Source: Roseitalea sp. MMSF_3546
GTDB lineage: Bacteria > Pseudomonadota > Alphaproteobacteria > Rhizobiales > Rhizobiaceae
Length of the DNA: 64,000 bases
Assembly: GCF_030732865.1 (NCBI RefSeq)
Contig: NZ_JASHKB010000018.1
Coordinates: 16,337 to 80,336, forward strand
Direction: 5' to 3'
The position numbers and the translations under genes were made by a program. Positions 1-8,809 of this stretch are shown one piece after another; within the stretch, counting starts at the first letter, position 1; every line of letters starts with the position of its first letter. The notes under the pieces are model-generated. The model did no database searches, had not been told where the DNA came from, and worked only from the letters and a program-made list of their open reading frames with translations.

Positions 1-408
1 GGGCAGTTCGATCGCGGTGAAGCGGCTGCCGTCGGCGCTCAGCGGCGGCGTGCGTCCGCCCTGCCGGAACCAGGCCTGCCCGAGAATGACGGTGGTGCCG
101 GCCGCGATGAAGTTGATCGCCACGCCCGAGACGATCTGGTTGCCGCGGTGGGTGATCGAGGCAAATCCGTGCACCAGCGCAAGGCCGATCGAGACCATGA
201 CGGCGAAGAACAGGCCGATCCAGGCCGAGCCATAGACGGCGGCCGCCGCCGCGCCGGCAAAGGCGGCGGCCAGCATCTTGCCCTCGAGCCCGATGTCGAA
301 GATGCCCGCGCGCTCCGAGTAAAGGCCGGCGAGGGCGGCGAACATCAGCGGGATCGACAGCCGCACCGTGGAATCGAGGATCAGGATGAAGGTTTCGAGC
401 GCGCCCAT
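1..408 (-). CDS. BMP/nucleoside-type ABC transporter permease 2 (partial, C-terminus off the window)
   Basis: Inner-membrane permease of an ABC importer in the BmpA/YufQ (nucleoside, simple-sugar) family. Only the first 136 codons are inside the window and the frame is still open at base 1. The protein begins MGALETFILILDSTVRLS and continues with the typical hydrophobic stretch containing AGLYSERAGIFDIGLEG and, later, THRGNQIVSGVAINFIAAG, both hallmarks of the second permease of this family. It lies 7 nt after the stop of the first permease and is co-transcribed with it and the double ATPase. The binding protein gene is not in the window and probably lies beyond the left edge. Confidence 0.9.
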   Translation of the reverse strand, partial: MGALETFILILDSTVRLSIPLMFAALAGLYSERAGIFDIGLEGKMLAAAFAGAAAAAVYGSAWIGLFFAVMVSIGLALVHGFASITHRGNQIVSGVAINFIAAGTTVILGQAWFRQGGRTPPLSADGSRFTAIELP

Positions 409-415
409 GGCCGGC

Positions 416-1549
416 CTAGCGTGTCACTGCTGCAGAGGGCTTGGGCCGCCCCTCGGCCAGCCCGCCGAAGGCGCGCGCGATCGCCGGCCGGAACATGTGC
501 TCGAGCGCGCCGGCGAACAGGATCACCAGCCCCTGGATGATGACGATCATGTCGCGCGAGATATTGGGCATCTCGAAGGCGATCTCCGCGCCGCCCTGAT
601 AGAGCATGCCGAACAGGATGGCGGCGGGCACGATGCCGGCGGGGTGCGACCGGCCGATGAGCGCCACCGCAATGCCGACGAATCCCGCACCGGTGACGAA
701 GTCGAGCTGCAGGCGTTCCTGGTCGCCCATCACCGGGTTGAGCGCCATCATTCCGGCGAGCGCGCCGGAAATGAGCATCGTGACGACGATGATGCGCGTG
801 TCCCGAACCCCGGCATAGCGCGCGGCGGTGGGCGAAAAGCCCATCGTTCGGATCTCGTAGCCAAGGCGCGTTCGCCAGATCAGCACCCAAACGCCGAAGG
901 CGGCGGCCAAGGCCAGCAGGAAGGTGACGTTGAACGGCGCCGAACGGACATTCATGCCGAACATCTCGATCAGCCAGTCAAGGCGCGGCAATTGCGCGCC
1001 TTCGGCGAAGTCGCGCGTCGCCGGCACCTGGCTGCCCAGCGGCTTGAGCGGGCCGACCAGCAGATAGACCATCAGGCTGGCCGCGATGAAGTTGAACATG
1101 ATGGTGGTGATGACGATGTGGCTGCCGCGCCTGGCCTGGAAATAGGCGGGTATGAAGGCCCAGGCCGCGCCGACCAGCCCCGACATGACGGTCGCGGCGA
1201 TCAGCGTGATCCACCAGGGCGCCACCGTGTCCAGCGTCAGCGCCGCGATGGCGACACCGAGCCCGCCGACATAGGCCTGCCCCTCGCCGCCAATGTTGAA
1301 CAGCCCGCAATGAAACGCCACCGCCACGCACAGGCCGGTGAAGATGAAGTTGGTGGCATAGAACAGCGTGTAGCCGATGCCGTCGCCCGAGCCGAAGGCG
1401 CCCTGAACCAGCAGCGCCGCCGCGCGCAGCGGGTTTTCGCCGACCAGCAGCACGACCAGCCCGGCGACGAGAAAGGCGACGACCAGGTTGATCAGCGGGA
1501 TCAGCCCGTAATCGACCCAGCCGGGCAGTTTGGCATAGGGCGCTGCCAT
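416..1549 (-). CDS. BMP/nucleoside-type ABC transporter permease 1
   Basis: First membrane permease (377 aa) of the same importer (YufP-like). It has about eight to ten hydrophobic segments. The conserved motif FHCGLFNIGGEGQAYVGG is near residue 80, and RTRLGYEIRTMGFSPTAARYAG is near residue 230, where the coupling loop contacts the ATPase. The family moves nucleosides or related ring compounds across the inner membrane; the substrate here cannot be read from sequence. The start is 2 nt after the ATPase stop, so the three genes form a tight operon. Confidence 0.93.
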   Translation of the reverse strand: MAAPYAKLPGWVDYGLIPLINLVVAFLVAGLVVLLVGENPLRAAALLVQGAFGSGDGIGYTLFYATNFIFTGLCVAVAFHCGLFNIGGEGQAYVGGLGVAIAALTLDTVAPWWITLIAATVMSGLVGAAWAFIPAYFQARRGSHIVITTIMFNFIAASLMVYLLVGPLKPLGSQVPATRDFAEGAQLPRLDWLIEMFGMNVRSAPFNVTFLLALAAAFGVWVLIWRTRLGYEIRTMGFSPTAARYAGVRDTRIIVVTMLISGALAGMMALNPVMGDQERLQLDFVTGAGFVGIAVALIGRSHPAGIVPAAILFGMLYQGGAEIAFEMPNISRDMIVIIQGLVILFAGALEHMFRPAIARAFGGLAEGRPKPSAAVTR

Positions 1550-1551
1550 GG

Positions 1552-3129
1552 CTATTCGGCCGCCTCGGTTTCCGGTTCTGTGGAGCGTTCTTTGGTGCGG
1601 GGCGCCTCGGTCTCATCGGCGACGCCGGCCATCAAGAGCCCCAGTTCGCCCTCGGTCGCCTCCGGGCCACGCTCGCCGGCGATGCGTCCGGCGAACATGA
1701 CCAGGATCCGGTCCGACAGCGAGCGGATTTCGTCGAGCTCCACCGAGACGAGCAGCACCGCCTTGCCGGCGTCGCGCATCTCGATGATGCGCTTGTGGAT
1801 GAACTCGATGGCGCCGACATCGACGCCGCGCGTGGGCTGGCCGACGATCAGGACGGCCGGATCCTGTTCCATCTCGCGCGCCAGCACGATCTTCTGCTGG
1901 TTGCCGCCGGAAAAGTTGGCGGTCTTCAGCCGGCAATTGGGCGGGCGGATGTCGTATTTCTCGATCTTCTCGGCCGCATCGCGCCTGATGCTGGCCAGAT
2001 CGAGCATCGGCCCGTTCACATAGCTGTCCTTGGCATGATAGCCCAAGATGGCGTTCTCGTTCTCCTCGAACTGCAGCACCAGCCCCATGTGATGGCGGTC
2101 CTCGGGCACATGCGCCATGCCGCGCGTGCGCAGCATGGCCGGATCGGCCTCGCCGGTCACGCTCACCGGCTCGCCATCGAGCGTCACGCGGCCGTTCTCG
2201 GCGCGGCGAATGCCGGCGATCGCCTCTATGAGCTGGCTCTGGCCGTTGCCCGCCACCCCGGCAATGCCGACGATCTCGCCGGCGCGAACCTCGAAGGACA
2301 CATCATCGACCATCGTCACGCCGCGACTGTCCCTGACGGTCAGGTTCTCGACGGCGAGCTTGACGGCGCCGGGGCTGGCCTCGCCCTTTTCGACCCTGAG
2401 AAGCACGCGGCGGCCGACCATCAGTTCGGCCAGTTCCTCGACCGAGGTCTCGGCCGTCTTGCGCGTGGCGACCATCTCGCCCTGCCGCATCACCGAGACA
2501 TTGTCGGTGACGGCCATGATCTCGCGCAGCTTGTGGGTGATCAGGACGATCGTCTTGCCCTGCTCCTTGAGCTGGCGGAGGATGCGGAACAGATGGTCGG
2601 CCTCGGGCGGGGTGAGCACGCCGGTCGGCTCGTCCAGGATCAGGATCTCGGCGCCGCGATAGAGCGCCTTGAGGATCTCGACGCGCTGTTGCAGCCCGAC
2701 CGGCAGCTCCTCGATGATCGCCGAGGGATCGACCTCCAGCGCATATTCCCTTTCCAGCCGCTCCAGTTCGGCGCGGGCCCGCGCGATGCCGCCGGAGAGC
2801 AGCTGCGCGCCCTCCGCGCCCAGCATGACGTTCTCGAGCACCGTGAAATTCTCGACCAGCATGAAATGCTGGTGGACCATGCCGATGCCAAGGGCGATGG
2901 CGTCATTGGGCGTGTTGATGGTCACCGGCTGGCCGCCGACCCGGATCTCGCCCGAATCGGCCTGGTAGAAGCCGTAAAGGATCGACATCAGCGTCGACTT
3001 GCCGGCGCCGTTCTCGCCGATGATGCCGTGGATGGTGCCCTGCTCGACGGCCAGATCGATATCGCGATTGGCATGGACGGCGCCGAAACTCTTGTTGATG
3101 CCGGCCAGCTCGATTGCGTATGGCGCCAT
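1552..3129 (-). CDS. BMP/nucleoside-type ABC transporter ATP-binding protein (two NBDs)
   Basis: Double nucleotide-binding protein (525 aa from the ATG at 3129). The first domain has Walker A GENGAGKST near residue 40 and Walker B ILILDEPTGVLTP. The second has the degenerate P-loop GVAGNGQSQL and signature FSGGNQQK, as in the YufO/RbsA-like family. It energises the two permeases downstream. An upstream in-frame ATG at 3180 would add MLGFKRLNKFLPGTDPL. The 3129 start is preferred because it fits the family N-terminus (YAIELAGINKSFG); neither has a strong ribosome binding site. The C-terminal 30 residues are acidic, low-complexity and poorly conserved. Confidence 0.93.
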   Translation of the reverse strand: MAPYAIELAGINKSFGAVHANRDIDLAVEQGTIHGIIGENGAGKSTLMSILYGFYQADSGEIRVGGQPVTINTPNDAIALGIGMVHQHFMLVENFTVLENVMLGAEGAQLLSGGIARARAELERLEREYALEVDPSAIIEELPVGLQQRVEILKALYRGAEILILDEPTGVLTPPEADHLFRILRQLKEQGKTIVLITHKLREIMAVTDNVSVMRQGEMVATRKTAETSVEELAELMVGRRVLLRVEKGEASPGAVKLAVENLTVRDSRGVTMVDDVSFEVRAGEIVGIAGVAGNGQSQLIEAIAGIRRAENGRVTLDGEPVSVTGEADPAMLRTRGMAHVPEDRHHMGLVLQFEENENAILGYHAKDSYVNGPMLDLASIRRDAAEKIEKYDIRPPNCRLKTANFSGGNQQKIVLAREMEQDPAVLIVGQPTRGVDVGAIEFIHKRIIEMRDAGKAVLLVSVELDEIRSLSDRILVMFAGRIAGERGPEATEGELGLLMAGVADETEAPRTKERSTEPETEAAE

Positions 3130-3330
3130 GAGGGGGTCCGTGCCCGGAAGGAACTTGTTCAAACGTTTAAAACCTAGCATTTCTTTTCGTTGAATCCAGC
3201 ACGAAAACACGCTCTCAAGCCGCCGCGCACAGCCGCGATGGCGGCATGTCGCGGCGCATTTCTTAGACAGCGCCGGCCGCCCGTGATAACCATTGCGGCG
3301 AGCCGGGGTGGCGATCGTGCAGGACCATCG

Positions 3331-3543
3331 ATGGCAAGGACCCAGAACGAACGTCTCGACGAGCTTGAAATCCAGGTCGCCCACCAGGCCCGGACGATCG
3401 ACGAACTCAACGAGGTGGTCACCGCCCAGGACGCGGTGATCGCCGATCTGAGCGGCAAGCTCGAAGCGCTGCGGCACCGGTTCGGCGAGCTCGAAAGACG
3501 GCTCGGCGAAGCGCCGCCGGTCGACAGGCCGCCGCATTGGTAG
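3331..3543 (+). CDS. slyX: SlyX family protein
   Basis: Small protein of 70 aa starting MARTQNERLDELEIQVAHQ, almost entirely a predicted coiled coil of heptads. It ends with the family signature of a Pro-rich tail (APPVDRPPHW), as in SlyX proteins. The biochemical role of SlyX is not established. Length matches the family. It is transcribed away from the ABC operon and lies 19 nt before the SLC13 transporter gene. A longer in-frame reading upstream is not SlyX-like. Confidence 0.85.
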   Translation: MARTQNERLDELEIQVAHQARTIDELNEVVTAQDAVIADLSGKLEALRHRFGELERRLGEAPPVDRPPHW

Positions 3544-3562
3544 GCGCCGGGACGCACGCGTC

Positions 3563-5350
3563 GTGATGACCGACGCCGCCCTGCTCGCCCCGGCTGCAAC
3601 AGCGCTCGTCATCATGGCGCTGTTCGTGGGCTTTTCGCTGGAGTGGCGGGCGCCCGAGGTGGTGGCGGGCCTGGGCGTGACGGCCCTGCTTGTGCTCGGC
3701 ATCGTCGATGTCGGCGAGGTGCTGGGCGTTCTGTCCTCGCCGGCGCTGGCGACGATCGCGGCGATGTTCGTGCTGTCCGCGGCGCTGGTGCGCACGGGCG
3801 CGGTCGAACGGCTGGCGCGGTTCGCCACCGGCCACGCCCGGGCGCGGCCGGCGCTGACCTTCTTCACCTTCCTGGGCGCGGCGGCGGCGATGTCGGCGGT
3901 GATGAACAACACCCCGCTCGTCATGCTGATGATCCCGGTCGCCATCCAGATCGCGCGCGAGACCAGCCAGTCGCCCTCCAAGCTGCTGATCCCGCTGTCC
4001 TATGCGGCGATTCTGGGCGGCACCTGCACGCTGATCGGCACCTCGACCAACCTTCTGGTCGACACGGTGGCGCGCGATGCCGGCCTTGCGCCCTTTTCGA
4101 TCTTCGAGATCGCGCCGGTGGGGCTGGTGGTCGCTTCGGTCGGCATCGTGGTCATGTTCGCCGCCCGCGGCCTGCTGCCCGAGCGCCAGGGCATTGCGGC
4201 GCTGAGCCCGGCCAGCGGCGGGCGCAAGTTCATCGTCCAGGCGGTGATCGAGCAGGGCTCGCAGCATATCGGCGCCCATGCCCGTGAAGTGCCCGCCTTC
4301 AACCAGCCCGACCGGCGCATCATCGACGTGCTGCGCGGCGATGCCTCGCTCAGGCGCGAACTGGACGACGTGGTGCTGCGCGCCGGCGACATCGTCGTGC
4401 TGCGCTCGCCGGTGGCCGAGATCCTGTCGATGAAGGAGGAGGGCCAGCTCGGCGCGCCCGGCGACCGGCGCCTGCAACAGACCGGTGCGCGCAGCTCGAC
4501 CGTGATCGAGATCCTGATCGGCCCCGGCGCGCGCGTGCTCGGGCGCACGCTGCGCCACCTGCGCCTGCGGCGCCGCTACGGCATCTATCCGATCGCCCTG
4601 CATCGCGGCGGACTGAACATGGCCGACCGGTTCGAGACGACGCCGCTGGAGGTCGGCGACACGCTGCTGATCGAGGGGGCGCCCGAGGACCTGTCCCGGT
4701 TCGCCGAGGAGAACAATCTGGTCAATGTCTCCGAACCCGCCGAGCGCGGCTACCGGCGCGACAAGGCGCCGCTCGCCATCGCGATCACGCTGAGCGTGGT
4801 CGTGGGGGCGGCGTTCAACGTCCTGCCCATTGCCGGGCTGGCGCTGATCGGCGCGGTGCTGGTGTTGGCCACGCGCTGCGTGGAAGCGGACGAGGCGGTG
4901 CAGATGGTCAACTGGCGGGTGCTGGCGCTGATCGGCGCCATGCTGGCGGTCGGCATGGCGATGGAAAAGACCGAACTCGTCGCCATCATCGTCGGCGCGG
5001 TCGAGCCGTTCCTGATGGATCTGGCCCCCATCGTTGCCCTGGCGGCGGTCTACATCCTGACGACGGTGCTGACCGAACTGGTCACCAACAATGCCGTGGC
5101 GGTGATCGTCACGCCGGTGGCGATCGGGCTCGCCACCGCCCTCGGGCTCGACCCGCGCCCCTTCGTGGTCGCGGTGATGATCGCCGCCTCGGCCAGCTTC
5201 ATCACGCCGATCGGCTATCAGACCAACACGCTTGTCTACAATGCCGGCGGCTATCGCTTCACCGACTTCCTGCGGCTGGGGCTGATCATGGACGTGACCA
5301 CCTTCGCCATCGCCATGGTGATGATCCCGCTGGTCTGGCCGTTCCAGTGA
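3563..5350 (+). CDS. SLC13-type anion permease with two RCK_C (TrkA-C) domains
   Basis: Inner-membrane transporter of 595 aa. The N-terminal half-permease (residues 10-200) carries the family motifs MNNTPLVMLMIPVA and GGTCTLIGTSTNLLV. Two cytosolic RCK_C domains follow (about residues 215-300 and 310-390), then a second membrane half with ELVTNNAVAVIVTPVAIGLA and ASFITPIGYQTNTLVY. These paired NTP/TN motifs are the sodium and anion sites of the DASS/SLC13 group, usually for sulfate or dicarboxylates. The substrate is not decided. A second ATG at 3566 is an equally possible start. The gene stands alone. Confidence 0.92.
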   Translation: MMTDAALLAPAATALVIMALFVGFSLEWRAPEVVAGLGVTALLVLGIVDVGEVLGVLSSPALATIAAMFVLSAALVRTGAVERLARFATGHARARPALTFFTFLGAAAAMSAVMNNTPLVMLMIPVAIQIARETSQSPSKLLIPLSYAAILGGTCTLIGTSTNLLVDTVARDAGLAPFSIFEIAPVGLVVASVGIVVMFAARGLLPERQGIAALSPASGGRKFIVQAVIEQGSQHIGAHAREVPAFNQPDRRIIDVLRGDASLRRELDDVVLRAGDIVVLRSPVAEILSMKEEGQLGAPGDRRLQQTGARSSTVIEILIGPGARVLGRTLRHLRLRRRYGIYPIALHRGGLNMADRFETTPLEVGDTLLIEGAPEDLSRFAEENNLVNVSEPAERGYRRDKAPLAIAITLSVVVGAAFNVLPIAGLALIGAVLVLATRCVEADEAVQMVNWRVLALIGAMLAVGMAMEKTELVAIIVGAVEPFLMDLAPIVALAAVYILTTVLTELVTNNAVAVIVTPVAIGLATALGLDPRPFVVAVMIAASASFITPIGYQTNTLVYNAGGYRFTDFLRLGLIMDVTTFAIAMVMIPLVWPFQ

Positions 5351-5588
5351 TCCGGTTCGGACACTGCCATCGCATCGCGACCGCGCACCCATGCGGGCTC
5401 TCGCAGTCGCCGGACAATCTGCGCGCGACCGTAAACGCTGTACGCCGACCGCTTGCCGGCGATTGTCGTGTCGTGCCGCCTCGATCCGGGCGCGAGCAAC
5501 GCGCGCAAGGCTTGCCGGCGCGCCCTGGTCATGGTGACATGGCTTTGGCCCACGCGGCCTGCCCCAACCGTGATCGATCGGCTGCACG

Positions 5589-6803
5589 ATGCCCGCCATC
5601 GCCAACATCGAAACCTTTGTCGTTGGCACACCCGAAGGCACGCCGGGCGGGCGCTACTTCATCTTCGTCAAGCTGACCGACAGCGACGGCGTGATCGGCT
5701 ATGGCGAGGCCTACAATGCCACGTTCGGCCCGCATGTCACCGCGGCGATGATCGAGGACGCGGCGGCGCGCTACCTGATCGGGCGCGATCCGCACGACGT
5801 GGAGACGCTGTTCCGGCGGTGCTACGCGTCGGGCTTCTCCCAGCGGCCGGACATCTCCATGATGGGCTGCCTGTCAGCGCTCGAAATGGCCTGCTGGGAC
5901 ATCATCGGCAAGCATGCCGGCCAGCCAGTGCATCGGCTGATCGGCGGCGCGGTGCATGAGCGGCTGCGCTCTTACACCTATCTTTATCCCGCCACCGGCT
6001 CGGTCTACCCGGCCGAAACGGAAGGCCGGACCGTCTACAACGATCCGGAAACGGCGGCCCAGGCGGCGCTGGCATGGGTCGCGCGCGGCTTCACCGCGAT
6101 CAAGTTCGACCCGGCCGGCCCCTACACGATCCACGATCCGCACCAGCCGCTCCTGACCGACATCGAACGGTCGGCGGCGATGGTCGCCGCGGTGCGCGAA
6201 GCGGTCGGCACCCGCGCCGACATATTGTTCGGCACGCATGGCCAGTTCACGCCGTCGGGCGCCGCGCGCATGGCCAGGGCGATCGAGCCCTACGATCCGC
6301 TATGGTTCGAGGAGCCGGTGCCGCCCGACATGCCCGAGGCGATGGCCGCTTTCGCCCGCGCGACCACGATTCCGGTCGCCACCGGCGAAAGGCTGACGAC
6401 CAAGTATGAGTTCGCGCGGCTTCTGGCGATGGGCGCGGCGCAGATCATCCAGCCCGATCTCGGTCGGTCGGGCGGCATCCTGGAGACCAAGAAGATCGCC
6501 GCCATCGCCGAGACGCATCACGCGCTTGTCGCGCCGCACTGCTATTGCGGCCCGATCGCGGCGGCGGCCAACATCCAGCTGGCCGCGAGCCTTCCCAATT
6601 TCCTCATCCTGGAAGCGATCAGGGACTGGTCCGGCTTTCATGCGGAACTGCTCGAGACGCCGCTTGCGCTCGAGGACGGCTACACGACCGTGCCGACCGG
6701 GCCGGGACTGGGCGTGGCGCTCAACGAGGCCGTCGCACGCGCCCACCCCTATGACGGACCGGATCTGCACCTTGCGATGGACGACACGCCGGTGGTGCCA
6801 TAG
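5589..6803 (+). CDS. Mandelate racemase/muconate lactonizing enzyme family protein (sugar-acid dehydratase-like)
   Basis: Enolase-superfamily protein of 404 aa with an N-terminal capping domain and C-terminal barrel. Visible motifs: FTAIKFDPAG (KxD-type end of the second strand), GTHGQF where D-galactonate dehydratases have a DxH pair, WFEEP metal glutamate, ATGER second acidic ligand, QPDLGRSGG and PHCYCGPI near the end. These resemble acid-sugar dehydratases (galactonate dehydratase branch) more than mandelate racemase. The reaction would be magnesium-assisted dehydration of an aldonic acid; the substrate is unknown. It sits 360 nt upstream of the TTT transporter and could share its pathway, but no direct coupling is visible. 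Confidence 0.85.
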   Translation: MPAIANIETFVVGTPEGTPGGRYFIFVKLTDSDGVIGYGEAYNATFGPHVTAAMIEDAAARYLIGRDPHDVETLFRRCYASGFSQRPDISMMGCLSALEMACWDIIGKHAGQPVHRLIGGAVHERLRSYTYLYPATGSVYPAETEGRTVYNDPETAAQAALAWVARGFTAIKFDPAGPYTIHDPHQPLLTDIERSAAMVAAVREAVGTRADILFGTHGQFTPSGAARMARAIEPYDPLWFEEPVPPDMPEAMAAFARATTIPVATGERLTTKYEFARLLAMGAAQIIQPDLGRSGGILETKKIAAIAETHHALVAPHCYCGPIAAAANIQLAASLPNFLILEAIRDWSGFHAELLETPLALEDGYTTVPTGPGLGVALNEAVARAHPYDGPDLHLAMDDTPVVP

Positions 6804-6891
6804 GGCAGGGCAGGCGGGCAGCGCCGCTCAGGCTCGTAGCGGCGCCACCGGCTCCTCCTACGCCGTGCCGGCGCTCGACGTGCGCGAGTTC

Positions 6892-7143
6892 ATGTCGAAC
6901 CTTATCGAGCCGATAACGCCCAGCCAGATAGCCCAGCGGCTCGGCCGTTCGTTGCAGGAGGTCTATCGGGTGGTGCTGGTTCTTGAAGGGCGCGGCTACC
7001 TGATGCGGCCGCGCCGTCCGGCCGCGCCCCGTCGGCCCGGCGCCATCTCACGCCCGAACCGGCCGCCGCCGAACCCGCGGAGGAACCGCTCCCATTTGCC
7101 CGTTGACGACGGCCGTGAACTGTTGTTACCTACTGGTCGGTAA
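6892..7143 (+). CDS. Possible small winged-helix DNA-binding protein (doubtful)
   Basis: An 83-codon open frame whose first half, IEPITPSQIAQRLGRSLQE then VLEGRGYLMRP, reads like a helix-turn-helix followed by the wing of an MarR/GntR-like fold. The second half is Pro/Arg-rich and unstructured. The 3' end runs into the promoter and palindrome in front of tctC (7126-7143), which counts against it. No clear ribosome binding site precedes the ATG. It may be a real small regulator, a remnant of a larger one, or chance. I could not assign a family. Confidence 0.3.
   Translation: MSNLIEPITPSQIAQRLGRSLQEVYRVVLVLEGRGYLMRPRRPAAPRRPGAISRPNRPPPNPRRNRSHLPVDDGRELLLPTGR
7103..7131 (+). promoter_or_regulatory. 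Candidate sigma-70-type promoter of the tctCBA operon
   Basis: TTGACG (7103-7108) is followed by 17 nt and then TTACCT (7126-7131). The -35 is good and the -10 is weak. The -10 element coincides with the left arm of the palindrome at 7126-7143, so a bound repressor would block it. It precedes the tctC start by about 33 nt. Confidence 0.45.
7126..7143. promoter_or_regulatory. Palindromic operator in front of tctC (probable TetR-family site)
   Basis: TTACCTACTGGTCGGTAA is an 18-bp inverted repeat (outer five bases TTACC/GGTAA perfect, inner AC..GT). A copy identical at 15 of 18 positions lies at 13616-13633 in front of the divergent-cluster dehydrogenase operon. Size and symmetry fit a TetR-family dimer, and a TetR gene is in the cluster at 13751-14401. 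Confidence 0.65.
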
Positions 7144-7163
7144 TCTAACGGGAGGAGCCCAGT

Positions 7164-8186
7164 ATGCACATGTTCTCGACCGGTCTGAAGGCCGCCGCGG
7201 TGGCCGCGGCAGGGCTGATGCTCACCGCCGCCCCCGCTGCCGCGCAATGGCAGCCGGATCGCCCCATCAACATCATCGTTCCTTGGTCGGCGGGCGGCTC
7301 CACCGATCAGGTCACCCGCGTCGTCGCGCCGCTGCTCGAGGAGGCACTCGGCACCGAGGTGGTCGTCGTCAACCAGCCCGGCGCGTCCGGCTCGATCGGC
7401 ACGGCCGCCGCGCTCGAGGCGCCGCGCGACGGCTATACCTGGACCGCCAACGCCATCGCCAACAATGCCACCTATGCGGTCACCGGCCTGATCGAGGACA
7501 CCTCGATCGAGGACTACAGGATCTATCTGCACGTCGCCAACGTGCCGGTCGTCAGCGTCAATGTCGACGCGCCCTGGCAGGACTTCGGCGAGCTTCTCGA
7601 AGCGATGAAGAACGAGCAGATCACCATCGGCACCGCCGGCGTGAACTCGTCGGGCGGCATGGCCCTTGCGGCGCTGCGCGAGGCCGCCGGCGAGGACTTT
7701 TCGGCGCGCATGGTCACCTATGACGGCGGCAATCCGGCGGTGATCGCCGCGGCCAGCGGCGAGGTCATGGCGACCACCCAGCTCGCCGTCGAGCAGACCG
7801 AGATGATCCGCGCCGGCCGGCTGCGGGCGCTCGCCGTCCTGTCGGACGAGCCGCTGACGGTGGAAGGCATCGACCCGATCCCGCCGGTCACCCAATGGCT
7901 GCCCGACATGAAGATCGCGGCCGACTATTTCGGCGTCTTCATCCCGGTGGGCGCGCCGCAGGAGGTCTATGACACGGTCGACCAGGTCTGGCAGGACGTC
8001 GTCATGAATTCCACCGAACTGCAGGAATACGCCTCCGACCGCGGCGCCGTGTTCGCGCCGAGCTATGGCGAGGCGGCCCTGGAGGTCGCCATGCCGGTGG
8101 TGATCCTGGAAGCCTGCGCCCGCGTCGATCGCGGCGAAGCCGTCATCGACCCGTCCGAGATAGGCATCGACTGCGCGGCACAGTAG
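7164..8186 (+). CDS. tctC: Tripartite tricarboxylate transporter substrate-binding protein
   Basis: Periplasmic binding protein of the TTT family (340 aa). A cleavable signal peptide (LKAAAVAAAGLMLTAAPAAAQ) spans about residues 6-27. The mature part starts WQPDRPINIIVPWSAGGSTDQVTR, the classic Bug/TctC strand with the GGxxD ligand loop, followed by VVVVNQPGASGSIGTAA. It captures an organic acid or related ligand and hands it to TctAB. A GGGAGGAG ribosome binding site lies just ahead of the ATG. It is the first gene of tctC-tctB-tctA and is probably repressed by the TetR regulator through the palindrome 20 nt upstream. Confidence 0.95.
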   Translation: MHMFSTGLKAAAVAAAGLMLTAAPAAAQWQPDRPINIIVPWSAGGSTDQVTRVVAPLLEEALGTEVVVVNQPGASGSIGTAAALEAPRDGYTWTANAIANNATYAVTGLIEDTSIEDYRIYLHVANVPVVSVNVDAPWQDFGELLEAMKNEQITIGTAGVNSSGGMALAALREAAGEDFSARMVTYDGGNPAVIAAASGEVMATTQLAVEQTEMIRAGRLRALAVLSDEPLTVEGIDPIPPVTQWLPDMKIAADYFGVFIPVGAPQEVYDTVDQVWQDVVMNSTELQEYASDRGAVFAPSYGEAALEVAMPVVILEACARVDRGEAVIDPSEIGIDCAAQ

Positions 8187-8199
8187 GCCGACCCGACGC

Positions 8200-8235
8200 C
8201 CGTGGCGCCGACCGGCAGCAAGGCCGGCGCCACGG
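8200..8235 (+). terminator. Intercistronic hairpin after tctC
   Basis: CCGTGGCGCCG (8200-8210) pairs with CGGCGCCACGG (8225-8235) across a 14-nt loop. There is no U tract, so it is better read as an attenuating or mRNA-stabilising stem than as a full terminator. It lies between the binding-protein gene and the membrane genes of the same operon. Confidence 0.5.
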
Positions 8236-8299
8236 CGCTTTGCACCGGCCCGGTGCCGGTCCATACTCGTTCCCTTCTTAACCTGTGCTCGGGCTTGGC

Positions 8300-8809
8300 A
8301 TGCGGTTCGACAGTGCACGCGCCGACCAGATCACCGCCATCGTGCTGTTCGCACTGGGGCTGGCGATGCTCATTGGCGGCTACACCATGGACCGGCTGGA
8401 AATCCGCCAGATTCACCCGGCGAGCATACCCGGCCTGCTGCCCATGATCCTGGGCGCGACGATGATGGTCTGCGCGCTCGCCCTGTTCGCATCGGCCTCG
8501 GGCCGGGCCGAGCGGGCCGCCGGCGATGACCGGCAGGAAGGTGCCGAAGCCTCCTCGGCAAGCTGGTCGAACCTCGCCTTCGCCGCCGGATACAGCATCG
8601 TCTATGCGCTCGTGCTGGTCGGCACGCTGCCCTTCTTTGCGGCGACGGCGATCTATATCAGCGTCTTCGTGATCCACTTCACCTTCGATCCGCGGCAATC
8701 GCTGCGCGGCCGGGCGGTCAGGGTCGCCCTGGCGATCGGATTTGCGGTCGTCTCCGCCGCGGCGGTCTCCCTTTTGTTTCAGGAAGCGTTTCTGGTGAGG
8801 CTGCCGTGA
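8300..8809 (+). CDS. tctB: Tripartite tricarboxylate transporter small membrane subunit
   Basis: Small TTT membrane protein (169 aa from the ATG at 8300). It has four predicted membrane segments: ITAIVLFALGLAMLIGGY, SIPGLLPMILGATMMVCAL, then two pairs in the C-terminal half ending SLLFQEAFLVRLP. A hydrophilic loop of about 30 residues lies in the middle. TctB is poorly conserved in sequence, and the call rests on topology and on its place between tctC and tctA. A GTG at 8285 in the same frame is an alternative start. The stop overlaps the tctA start. Confidence 0.88.
   Translation: MRFDSARADQITAIVLFALGLAMLIGGYTMDRLEIRQIHPASIPGLLPMILGATMMVCALALFASASGRAERAAGDDRQEGAEASSASWSNLAFAAGYSIVYALVLVGTLPFFAATAIYISVFVIHFTFDPRQSLRGRAVRVALAIGFAVVSAAAVSLLFQEAFLVRLP

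Noticed and set aside
368..2023. Long plus-strand open frame opposite the ABC transporter genes
   Set aside because: Arg/Asp/His/Gln-rich translation without any domain; a by-product of GC-rich third codon positions in the real minus-strand permease and ATPase genes.
3419..5641. 740-codon minus-strand open frame opposite the SLC13 transporter
   Set aside because: Composition is antisense-like (Gly/Arg/His/Asp), no motifs; the plus strand encodes a clear membrane transporter.
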